IMG/VR virus record: IMGVR_UViG_3300042304_000106
Location: 1 to 36,273 of that record
DNA length: 36,273 nucleotides
Reading direction: 5' to 3' (one strand)
Origin: a virus
The translations under genes were made by a program, and so were the position numbers. Position 1 is the stretch's first letter; each line of letters begins with the position of its first letter. The notes beneath the pieces were generated by a model that was not told the origin of the DNA, made no database searches, and worked only from the letters and a program-made list of their open reading frames with translations. Shown here piece by piece: positions 29,747 through 36,216 of the stretch.

Positions 29747-30009
29747 GATATGCCGCAAGAGTGGATGCAAATCAAGCAGAGATAGTCAAAGCCTTGCGTG
29801 ATGTTGGCGCATTTGTTTGGATTATTGGTTTGCCTGTGGATTTGCTCGTTGGCTACAGAGGCCATTCATTCTTGATAGAAATCAAAACAAATTCAAAGAA
29901 GCGTTTAACAGACTTGCAGAGCGATTTTTTTCTCAACTGGAATGGTGGCACAGTTTGCCGAGTGGATGGTGTGGAATCGGCTTTGCGTATGATTGGAGTA
30001 GCAAAATGA
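29743..30009 (+). CDS. PD-(D/E)XK-like (VRR-NUC-type) nuclease
   Basis: 88 residues. RVDANQAEIVKALRDVGAFV, then GLPVDLLVGYRGHSFLIEIK: the Asp of PVDLLVG and the E-I-K motif fit the catalytic core of the PD-(D/E)XK/VRR-NUC superfamily, as in phage Holliday junction resolvase-like proteins; LTDLQSDFFLNWNGGTVCRV completes the fold. It lies immediately before NinB, consistent with a recombination role. Catalysis is inferred from the motif only. Confidence 0.78.
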   Translation: MRYAARVDANQAEIVKALRDVGAFVWIIGLPVDLLVGYRGHSFLIEIKTNSKKRLTDLQSDFFLNWNGGTVCRVDGVESALRMIGVAK

Positions 30010-30422
30010 TGTATCACCTTGAAACAAGTGAACAGGCAACATCTTTGATGCAATCTTTATGGCCAAAAGTCAAAACAGCATTGCAAGCGGGAAGAAAACT
30101 TTCCCTTGAAATAAAGCCTGAGAAAAAAAGCCGCGACCAAGAAGAAAAATATCACGCCATGATTGGCGAAGTTGCCAAGCAAGCACAGCACATCGGAAGC
30201 AAATGGAGTTCCGAAGATTTCAAACGCTTATTGATTGACCAATGGGCAAATGAAACAGATCGCAAGATTGGGCGACTCGTTCAAAGTTTAGACGGAGAGC
30301 GTATTGTTCAGCTTGGGATGCAGTCGCGCAAATTCACGAAAGAAGATGCAAGCGAATTTATAGAATGGTTGGAAGCATGGGGTGCAACCAACGGAATTAT
30401 TTTTTCAACAAAAGGGGAATGA
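30006..30422 (+). CDS. ninB: NinB-like recombination mediator
   Basis: 138 residues from ATG 30006 (ATGA overlap); the open frame upstream is a shadow of the nuclease gene. The NinB family pattern is seen: RKLSLEIKPEKKSRDQEEKY, HAMIGEVAKQ, WSSEDFKRLLIDQWANETD, and LDGERIVQLGMQSRKFTKED ending FIEWLEAWGATNGI. Lambda NinB (Orf) binds single-stranded DNA and helps load recombinases. It complements ERF and YqaJ. Confidence 0.9.
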   Translation: MMYHLETSEQATSLMQSLWPKVKTALQAGRKLSLEIKPEKKSRDQEEKYHAMIGEVAKQAQHIGSKWSSEDFKRLLIDQWANETDRKIGRLVQSLDGERIVQLGMQSRKFTKEDASEFIEWLEAWGATNGIIFSTKGE

Positions 30423-30424
30423 TT

Positions 30425-30655
30425 ATGTATAACTATACTTACTACACAACGATTGGTGAGGGCTTGGAGCCTGTTTATGTTGCAATTGAATTTGACAGAG
30501 ATGAAGATTCAACATTTGATAGAAGTATCGTTTCAATTAAATTGGGTCAGACAGAAATTAGCGGATGCTTTACGGCTGAAGTGCTAGACGATCTTGCTAA
30601 GAAGGGTGCTGATCTTTATATGGCAGAGATTGCTCGCGGAGATCGTAATGTCTAA
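30425..30655 (+). CDS. Unknown 76-residue protein
   Basis: ATG 30425 has AGGGG at 7 nt; ATG 30419 is also possible. MYNYTYYTTIGEGLEPVYVA starts a strand-rich protein with IEFDRDEDSTFDRSIVSIKL and a helical end. Unknown function; overlaps the next gene by 8 nt. Confidence 0.66.
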   Translation: MYNYTYYTTIGEGLEPVYVAIEFDRDEDSTFDRSIVSIKLGQTEISGCFTAEVLDDLAKKGADLYMAEIARGDRNV

Positions 30656-30818
30656 AAGAATAACATTACCAATCTCAGAAAAATTTGATGAAATAAAAAA
30701 TCAACTTGAAGCAGATTTAGGAATTGAATTAACTTACTCGCAAGTATTTAATATTTTGATTCATTCTTATTCATCAAAAAATGCACAGCCAAAAACACAA
30801 TGGAGGGCAATCAAATGA
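30648..30818 (+). CDS. Ribbon-helix-helix-like protein
   Basis: 56 residues from ATG 30648. KRITLPISEKFDEIKNQLEA, LGIELTYSQVFNILIHSY has a leading basic strand and two helices, an Arc/MetJ-like ribbon-helix-helix outline with the T-x-S-Q-V pattern. May be a small regulator. The longer open frame upstream is a shadow. Confidence 0.66.
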   Translation: MSKRITLPISEKFDEIKNQLEADLGIELTYSQVFNILIHSYSSKNAQPKTQWRAIK

Positions 30819-30976
30819 AGAGTCTTGCAATATCTTTTGGCGTATCTTATTTTTTTGCGGCATTTATCAATTGGCAATATGACCCATCTGAGTGGAGTGA
30901 ATTTGCGCGTTTTGGATTGATCTTGTTTGGATTTGTAGTTTTTGGGATGGTCAATGCTTCAAAGAAAAACAATTAA
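30815..30976 (+). CDS. 53-residue two-helix membrane protein
   Basis: MKSLAISFGVSYFFAAFINW, a loop QYDPSEWSEFARFG, then LILFGFVVFGMVNASKKNN: two hydrophobic segments. ATGA overlap with the previous gene and 3 nt to the next. Small early membrane protein of unknown role, perhaps exclusion. Confidence 0.62.
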   Translation: MKSLAISFGVSYFFAAFINWQYDPSEWSEFARFGLILFGFVVFGMVNASKKNN

Positions 30977-30979
30977 ATC

Positions 30980-31438
30980 ATGCGAAAGAAAACAAAAAGA
31001 AAGCATTGGGGATTAGTTAACCCAATTGAACACGCCATCACAGGTGTCGCATTTATTGAGCGAAAAGATTTGAACAAATTGCGTTTATCAGAACTGACGG
31101 CTTTGGACGCTATGATTCGCGGAATGGGTACTGTTCAGGATTGGCGTACTCTGGTGGATGTTTTGAATCTAACTGAGATGATGGCAAGCAATGGCATAGG
31201 AAACGAAGCATTACAAAGTTGTAATTTAGCTCAGACAGCTTTGCATGAGGCGGCAATACGCTATGAGAAAACAAAAAAAATGGGACTGAGTGGAATCGGG
31301 ATTCAGGCGATTAGAGATTTGCTTGAATATGCCGATCTTCAACAGGCAAGTATTCCTAGATGCGATTTTGAAAAAATGATTCAGAAAACCAAAAACTACA
31401 TTAAATCTAGGAACGACAAAGTTGTTGAAATAGCATGA
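30980..31438 (+). CDS. Conserved-type phage early protein
   Basis: 152 residues. A basic start (MRKKTKRKHWGLVNPIEHAI), then LRLSELTALDAMIRGMGTVQ, DWRTLVDVLNLTEMMASNGI and LAQTALHEAAIRYEKT. Proteins with this pattern sit just before the Nin-type nuclease in several phages; I know no function. Helical, probably cytoplasmic. ATGA overlap with the DUF1364 gene. Confidence 0.74.
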   Translation: MRKKTKRKHWGLVNPIEHAITGVAFIERKDLNKLRLSELTALDAMIRGMGTVQDWRTLVDVLNLTEMMASNGIGNEALQSCNLAQTALHEAAIRYEKTKKMGLSGIGIQAIRDLLEYADLQQASIPRCDFEKMIQKTKNYIKSRNDKVVEIA

Positions 31439-31782
31439 AATTCCCTAAACATCAATACATCCGTAGCACCACTTTGCTCCGCAATGCAAGAGAAATTGCT
31501 TGTCAGAATTGTGGTGCTGATGACGGAACTGTAGTTGCGGCACATACTAATTTTGGAGGCGGCAAAGGGCGTTCTATCAAAGCTGATGACAACCTGATTG
31601 CAAGCCTTTGCTACAGATGCCACATGGAGATCGACCAAGGTAGCAACTTGTCTAAGGAGGAAAGGCAAATACTCTGGCAGAAGGCTCACCGCAAGACTGT
31701 TCAGCGTTTGGTGATGCTTCAATTGTGGCCTCACAACATTGAAGTCCCTGATTTGCAAAATTATTTTGAAAAAGAGCGATGA
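31435..31782 (+). CDS. DUF1364/YbcO-like nuclease
   Basis: 115 residues of the DUF1364 family of small beta-beta-alpha-metal nucleases found in phage nin regions. CQNCGADDGTVVAAHTNFGG (Cys23, Cys26, His37), GKGRSIKADDNLIASLCYRC (Cys59, Cys62, His63), and HMEIDQGSNLSKEERQ are the diagnostic segments, with the metal site from Cys pairs and His. It belongs to the recombination set with NinB. Confidence 0.88.
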   Translation: MKFPKHQYIRSTTLLRNAREIACQNCGADDGTVVAAHTNFGGGKGRSIKADDNLIASLCYRCHMEIDQGSNLSKEERQILWQKAHRKTVQRLVMLQLWPHNIEVPDLQNYFEKER

Positions 31783-31831
31783 GTGGGGGGGGTGGTGGTA
31801 AGGCATACAGAAAAAAAAATTAGGGGGTGTC

Positions 31832-31871
31832 TTGTTTGGGAATATATAAGGTATATGCTAAGATTCCTTAT
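31832..31871 (+). promoter_or_regulatory. Possible promoter and operator of modification cassette
   Basis: TTGTTT (31832-31837), 16 nt, TATGCT (31854-31859): a modest promoter. ATAAGG (31846-31851) and CCTTAT (31866-31871) form an inverted repeat around the -10. Upstream are a run of eight G (31785-31792) and nine A, in the one sizeable gap (106 bp) of the rightward operon. Confidence 0.38.
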
Positions 31872-31888
31872 CTAATCAGAAGGCGTAT

Positions 31889-32494
31889 ATGACAAACAAA
31901 TTGGCAATCAAATATAAGGCAACTGAACAGTTGATTCCCTATGCACTCAACAGCCGCACACACTCTGAATCGCAGATTGCACAATTAGCCGCAAGTATCC
32001 GTGAGTTCGGGTTCACGAATCCTGTCCTATTGGATGGAGAGAATGGCATCTTGGCAGGGCATGGGCGGGTAATGGCGGCAAGATTGTTGAAGTTGGAAAG
32101 CGTTCCGACTATTGAAATTTCACATCTGACAGCAACTCAGAAAAAGGCCTATGTCATTGCTGACAACAAATTGGCTCTGAATGCAGGGTGGGACATGGAT
32201 ATCCTTGGCCTTGAAATTGAAGAATTGAAAAATTGTGACTTTGAAATTGAATTGCTCGGTTTTGATGAATCAGAACTGGCTAAAAGCGCAATTGATTATT
32301 CTGTCCTTGATGACGAGGATGTTGATGACAAGATTCAAGACATGGCTGATGGTGTCAGAAAGGCAATACAAATTGAATTTGAGCCTGAACACTATTCAGA
32401 GGCGCAAGAACTGGTCAAATATTGGCGTGGTCAGAACGCTTATGTCGGGTACATGATCTTAGATTTCCTGCGGAAACAAAAAGATAAAGTTTGA
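31889..32494 (+). CDS. ParB/sulfiredoxin-like domain protein
   Basis: 201 residues. A ParB N-terminal-type domain: PYALNSRTHSESQIAQLAAS, IREFGFTNPVLLDGENGILAGHGR (phosphate-binding GHGR, residues 57-60), then IADNKLALNAGWDMDIL and LLGFDESEL. This full pattern normally precedes a DNA methyltransferase domain in phage ParB-methyltransferase fusions. Here the enzyme part is absent and the end is AQELVKYWRGQNAYVGYMIL. AGAAGG precedes the ATG. As the first gene of the cassette it may be its DNA-binding or CTP/ATP-dependent part. Confidence 0.86.
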   Translation: MTNKLAIKYKATEQLIPYALNSRTHSESQIAQLAASIREFGFTNPVLLDGENGILAGHGRVMAARLLKLESVPTIEISHLTATQKKAYVIADNKLALNAGWDMDILGLEIEELKNCDFEIELLGFDESELAKSAIDYSVLDDEDVDDKIQDMADGVRKAIQIEFEPEHYSEAQELVKYWRGQNAYVGYMILDFLRKQKDKV

Positions 32495-32495
32495 A

Positions 32496-33017
32496 ATGAA
32501 AATCTTTGTAACCATTGGCGGCTCTGGCACAAGGATGAAGGAAATCAGTCCTGTTGATAAACAATTTATTTATTACAGGGACAAACGCATCATTGAGCAT
32601 ATCTTTAAGATTTTCCCTTATGCAAATCTGCTAGGTAACGCAAAAACAAACAGCAGGAAAGATACGCTGACAGAAATAGCGCATGAGCAAGATTGCTTGA
32701 TTGTTGACTGTGACATCATCCCGTTTGGTTTGCCAGAATTGAATTTTGATGGCGACACACTATTTTTCTTCAATAGCGAGAAGCCTAAATACGGCTCAAT
32801 TCTGATTGAGGATTCAAGATTGATTGCTGTGAATGAAAAAGACAACATTTCAAAAAATAAATGTAGTGGAATTTATTTCGTCAAATCCATGTCTAATTTA
32901 TTAGACAACATGAGAGATGTGAACAGTTTGGCATCAGGAATGATTGGCGCGAAAGTTATCCAAGAAAACACATTTATCAAATTAGGTGATGTGGAAGATT
33001 ATTACGAGGCACTATGA
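32496..33017 (+). CDS. Sugar-type nucleotidyltransferase
   Basis: 173 residues. The N-terminal IFVTIGGSGTRMKEISPVDK has the GxGxR...K nucleotide-binding signature of sugar-1-phosphate NTP transferases; a metal-type DCD lies at 71-73 (LIVDCDIIPF), and SGIYFVKS matches the later conserved strand. It is shorter than usual (about 240), so a compact variant. Overlaps the HAD-kinase gene by 4 nt, implying that they act on one substrate. Donor synthesis for the nearby glycosyltransferase is inferred. AT-rich compared with structural genes. Confidence 0.82.
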   Translation: MKIFVTIGGSGTRMKEISPVDKQFIYYRDKRIIEHIFKIFPYANLLGNAKTNSRKDTLTEIAHEQDCLIVDCDIIPFGLPELNFDGDTLFFFNSEKPKYGSILIEDSRLIAVNEKDNISKNKCSGIYFVKSMSNLLDNMRDVNSLASGMIGAKVIQENTFIKLGDVEDYYEAL

Positions 33018-33952
33018 TCGTTGTTGTTGATTTTGATGGGACATTGGCAATTGGAAATACGCGCATCATGGACAGGATGCCTAATCTTGCGTTGATAAAA
33101 CGCTTGCAGGATTTGAAAAGCACAATCAATCCAACAATCAAAATTGTGACAGCGCGTGGCTCAAGATTCGGTTTGTCAGAGAGTCAAAAGATTGAAAAAT
33201 ATCATAAAGATATTCAAACTTGGCTCAATTTGCACAATGTTCCGCATGATTGCATTTCTTTCAACAAAGAATATGGCGCGATCTACATTGATGACATGAC
33301 TGTAAGCCAAGACGCTGATTTTACAAGCCTATTGAGTCCTTTCACAAAAAATAAGCTAATCTTCACAGACAGCACAGTAATCAAGAAAACAAAAAACGCA
33401 GAATTGGAATACGCTTGGTATCAGGCGGCAGATAGCATCGTGCAGACACCGAGAATATTATTCTGCAACGATGAGATGATCATTCTTGAAAGAGTGAAAG
33501 AACACAAGAAGCCAACAGCGCATGAAATTATTGATTTGATTGAGTCGTACAAGAATAAATCAATTAAAAATTATTCTTTTGACAGCTACAAACGGAATTT
33601 GCCAAGAATTGAATACGCGACAGCCAAAGTGCAGACCATCATTGATGGGTTAGAAGAACATGAATCATCTTTCTTTCATGGCGATCTTTCAACAACTAAT
33701 ATTCTTGTCCAAGACAATAAATTATTTTGCATCGATCCGAACTACAAAGGTATTTTTGGAAGCTATCTGACGGATGCAGGGAAGGCTTTTTTCAGTTTGC
33801 TTGCATACGAGCAAAGTTATTCACAGGCAAAAATAATTTCAGATAAGTATGGCCAAGATGTAATCAGATATGCCATTGCAGAAGGATTGCGGGTTTGCAA
33901 ATACAACAGCAAATACATTTCTGTTGTTAACAACATGACGGATTTGATATGA
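33014..33952 (+). CDS. HAD phosphatase fused to APH/choline-kinase-fold kinase
   Basis: 312 residues, two domains. Residues 1-105: HAD fold with VVVDFDGTL (Asp6, Asp8), TARGSR (Thr46), and IYIDDM (Asp93, Asp94). Residues of about 115-312: kinase-like with LIFTDSTVIKKTKNAELEYA, ERVKE, HGDLSTTNILV (His222, Asp224, Asn229) and CIDPNYKG (Asp241), the catalytic and metal motifs of the aminoglycoside phosphotransferase/choline kinase fold. Such fusions appear in polysaccharide loci. With the nucleotidyltransferase, it suggests phosphorylation, dephosphorylation and activation of a small sugar or alcohol. Substrate unknown. Strongly AT-rich. Confidence 0.85.
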   Translation: MIVVVDFDGTLAIGNTRIMDRMPNLALIKRLQDLKSTINPTIKIVTARGSRFGLSESQKIEKYHKDIQTWLNLHNVPHDCISFNKEYGAIYIDDMTVSQDADFTSLLSPFTKNKLIFTDSTVIKKTKNAELEYAWYQAADSIVQTPRILFCNDEMIILERVKEHKKPTAHEIIDLIESYKNKSIKNYSFDSYKRNLPRIEYATAKVQTIIDGLEEHESSFFHGDLSTTNILVQDNKLFCIDPNYKGIFGSYLTDAGKAFFSLLAYEQSYSQAKIISDKYGQDVIRYAIAEGLRVCKYNSKYISVVNNMTDLI

Positions 33953-34677
33953 AGATTGCAATACCAACTCATCGGAGATCAGATTCAATAAACAAACTTA
34001 CTTTGAGTTTGCTATCTGATTTCGATAAGAAAGATATTTATTTATTCATAAGCGATGAGCAAGATATGGCTCTTTATAAGCAAATTTGCCCAGAGTACAA
34101 CCTTGTTATGTGCCAAACAGATAACGCAACTGATAAATTTAATTACATTCAAAATTATTTCGATGTCGGAGTTTTTGTAATTGTCATTGAAGATGACATC
34201 AAGCAGATACAGTCTTTGATGACAAAGGATTTGAAGAAGCTGTTTGGATTCATAACAAATTATTGCAATAATAAACAAATCAATTCTTTTGGTGTCTATC
34301 CAAGCTCAAACAAATTTTTTATGAGCAAGACAATCGATATAGGTGCAACATACATTGTTGCTAATCTTTTTGGCTTCAAATCAACCAAAGACCATAGGGT
34401 TCTGTGCCAATTGAAAACAAAGACGGACTATGAGAGAAGCGTAAAGTTTTATAAGCACATGGGAAATATTGCGCGTTTCAATTTCATATCTTGCCTGACA
34501 AACAACTACACCAATAAAGGCGGTATGCAAGAGATCGCAGATAGAGCAACCCTTGAAAGACAAGCCTCTCTGATGCTTTGTAAGTTATATCCCGATATTT
34601 TTTCTATCAATGAGAATAGAAAATCTAAATACACAGAGATTCAAATGGCCAAGAATGTTGTGAAAGAACAGTTATGA
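33949..34677 (+). CDS. TET-associated-type glycosyltransferase
   Basis: 242 residues of GT-A type: MKIAIPTHRRSDSINKLTLS, LLSDFDKKDIYLFISDEQDM, and a DxD-type metal motif in VIVIEDDIKQIQSL (Glu81-Asp83). The IPTHRR start and FISDEQDMALYK strand match the TET-associated glycosyltransferase (TAGT) group, known from phages next to TET/JBP dioxygenases. It would transfer a sugar to an oxidised base in DNA. ATGA overlaps on both sides tie it to the kinase and dioxygenase. Sub-family call is from memory of motif layout. Confidence 0.75.
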   Translation: MKIAIPTHRRSDSINKLTLSLLSDFDKKDIYLFISDEQDMALYKQICPEYNLVMCQTDNATDKFNYIQNYFDVGVFVIVIEDDIKQIQSLMTKDLKKLFGFITNYCNNKQINSFGVYPSSNKFFMSKTIDIGATYIVANLFGFKSTKDHRVLCQLKTKTDYERSVKFYKHMGNIARFNFISCLTNNYTNKGGMQEIADRATLERQASLMLCKLYPDIFSINENRKSKYTEIQMAKNVVKEQL

Positions 34678-35471
34678 ACTATGTGGAACTCAAACAGGTC
34701 AAGCACAGCATAAAGATTGGCGATGTATGCGGTGATATTGAGCCAAATGTCACAGAGGACACAATATTTCTGTCAGACGATAAGATTGTTGGCTTCTACA
34801 TCAAAGAGATGACAGGGCGTGTCAAACAGCTTGCTGATGTTGCCAATGCTGAATTCCTATCTGAGAGAGTGCCAAAGTCTTTCATGGACAGGAAGAAGCC
34901 AATGGGTCAAGATGAGAATGGCAAGAACAAGTACCAGATCATTCGGCAATACAGCACAATACTTGGATCAATAGCACCCAAGCCACATATGAAGAGGGTG
35001 TATCCTGCGATCTCTAGCGTACATCAGGTTAAGTCAGCGCAGACATTTGTCAAAGCCATGCTCCTGCTATGCAAAGAATCTGAGAAGCTCATGCAAGAGA
35101 TCGCTCCTGAGCTTTATGAAACGCAGAAAAGAATCATCACAGAACAAGTCCCGCCTGAATTCCGCTTTGGAGAGTTGTTCACATCAAGTATCAGCAACTT
35201 CAATATCTCCGCACCTTTCCACAGAGATGCCGCTAATCTAGAAGGATGCGTCAATGTGATTATTGCCAAGAAGAAGAACGCTAGAGGCGGCAATACAACT
35301 GTTCCTGACTATGGGGCAACTGTTGACAGCAGGGACAATTCAATGTTGGTGTATCCTGCATGGCGTAATGTGCATGGAGTAACACCAATCCATCCGATAA
35401 TAGAAGGTGGATACAGGAACTCTTTGGTCTTCTATCCACTCAAAGCATTTGCCAACCATTGGAAACAATAG
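34674..35471 (+). CDS. TET/JBP-like 2-oxoglutarate/Fe(II) dioxygenase
   Basis: 265 residues. The C-terminal half has the double-stranded beta-helix signature: NFNISAPFHRDAANLEG gives the iron-binding HxD (His183, Asp185) with Asn188; RGGNTTVPDYGATVDSRDNS; NVHGVTPIHP gives the distal His234; YRNSLVFYPL gives Arg248 for 2-oxoglutarate. H-x-D..N and H...R.S.V.Y are typical of TET/JBP DNA-base hydroxylases. The N-terminal 160 residues are helical and unlike anything I can name, perhaps DNA-binding. It ends the cassette with the glycosyltransferase. Base identity unknown. Confidence 0.82.
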   Translation: MNYVELKQVKHSIKIGDVCGDIEPNVTEDTIFLSDDKIVGFYIKEMTGRVKQLADVANAEFLSERVPKSFMDRKKPMGQDENGKNKYQIIRQYSTILGSIAPKPHMKRVYPAISSVHQVKSAQTFVKAMLLLCKESEKLMQEIAPELYETQKRIITEQVPPEFRFGELFTSSISNFNISAPFHRDAANLEGCVNVIIAKKKNARGGNTTVPDYGATVDSRDNSMLVYPAWRNVHGVTPIHPIIEGGYRNSLVFYPLKAFANHWKQ

Positions 35472-35478
35472 GCTAAAG

Positions 35479-35850
35479 ATGGATTATGTTGACTTCTTTG
35501 CCCTACAAGAGGGTGAGCACAAGATAGATGCAAGACTAAAGAATTGGTCTGTGTATGTCCGACCTCGCAGGGGCTATGGGTCAGTACATCCAATGTTCCG
35601 TTGGTATCGTCCGACAGAAGTATGGAATGGCAATCCGAACAGCTTTTCCCTTGATTTGCCTGATGCCGAGCTACTTGAGGGGGCAATGCGTCATCTGTCC
35701 AATGTGAATAGAATCGCAATCAAATGGTTCTATGTTGAGAACACATCGCCAACTAAAGTATGCAAAATATTAGATATCAACCTACATACATTAAAAAATT
35801 ATGTAAGTAGTGGTAGAAAACAGTTGCAAAGTTATGTGGAAGTGATCTAG
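35479..35850 (+). CDS. Sigma-like HTH protein, candidate late regulator
   Basis: 123 residues from ATG 35479; the open frame from 35407 overlaps the dioxygenase gene and is rejected. A basic middle (SVYVRPRRGYGSVHPMFRWY) precedes ELLEGAMRHLSNVNRIAIKW and TKVCKILDINLHTLKNYVSS, a helix-turn-helix of sigma region 4 type, like phage antiterminator-Q/RinA-type proteins. It lies just before the packaging genes, the usual place of a late activator. Activation or antitermination is inference. Confidence 0.7.
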   Translation: MDYVDFFALQEGEHKIDARLKNWSVYVRPRRGYGSVHPMFRWYRPTEVWNGNPNSFSLDLPDAELLEGAMRHLSNVNRIAIKWFYVENTSPTKVCKILDINLHTLKNYVSSGRKQLQSYVEVI

Positions 35851-35867
35851 AATGCAATCGTCAAGAG

Positions 35868-35927
35868 CGCATACGCATAAGTTGACCACTATCTTTGCGG
35901 AGGTTTCATCATCTCTAAACGCATAAG
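35868..35927 (+). repeat. CGCATA repeats before terminase region
   Basis: CGCATA occurs twice in tandem at 35868-35879 and again at 35920-35925, the latter two within the 9-mer ACGCATAAG (35873-35881, 35919-35927). Between the late-regulator gene and HNH gene, so possible regulator or packaging sites. Confidence 0.35.
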
Positions 35928-36207
35928 CGGATGGCGGCTTCAGAAGGTTCGTCATCTCAGAATGATGGAGTCTCCGCTATGTACGCATTGCCAAGCCAAG
36001 GGAATAGTCAGGCTAGGAGAGGAGTTGGATCACATCATGCCCTTGTCAAAGGGTGGCGATAACGATCCGACCAACCTCCAAATGCTCTGTAAGGAATGCC
36101 ATCACATCAAAACACTTGATGATATGGGGTTCAAGCCTAAACCGCGAATCGGTTTGGATGGATGGCCTGAAGAGGAAAATAAAATCCTCGGAATGGGGGG
36201 GCTGTGA
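35911..36207 (+). CDS. HNH endonuclease of packaging module, ATC start
   Basis: 98 residues if begun at ATC 35911, 7 nt after a perfect GGAGG (35899-35903). The first ATG is at 35962, which would cut off SKRISGWRLQKVRHLR, a basic segment typical of phage HNH proteins. The core is MMESPLCTHCQAKGIVRLGE, LDHIMPLSKGGDNDPTNLQM, LCKECHHIKT: two Cys pairs (24/27, 60/63), the DH motif (40-41), Asn55, and His64. Such HNH proteins assist terminase at cos sites. The start codon choice is unusual; the function is well supported. Confidence 0.87.
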   Translation: MSKRISGWRLQKVRHLRMMESPLCTHCQAKGIVRLGEELDHIMPLSKGGDNDPTNLQMLCKECHHIKTLDDMGFKPKPRIGLDGWPEEENKILGMGGL

Positions 36208-36216
36208 AAAAGTAAA

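Noticed and set aside
31783-31830. G8 tract and later G5 as a G-quadruplex.
   Set aside because: The four evenly spaced G-tracts needed are not present; the runs may be hotspots for sequencing error.
35882-35910. TTGACC with TTTCAT as a late promoter.
   Set aside because: The -10 is weak and the start site would fall beyond the ATC start and its strong ribosome site.
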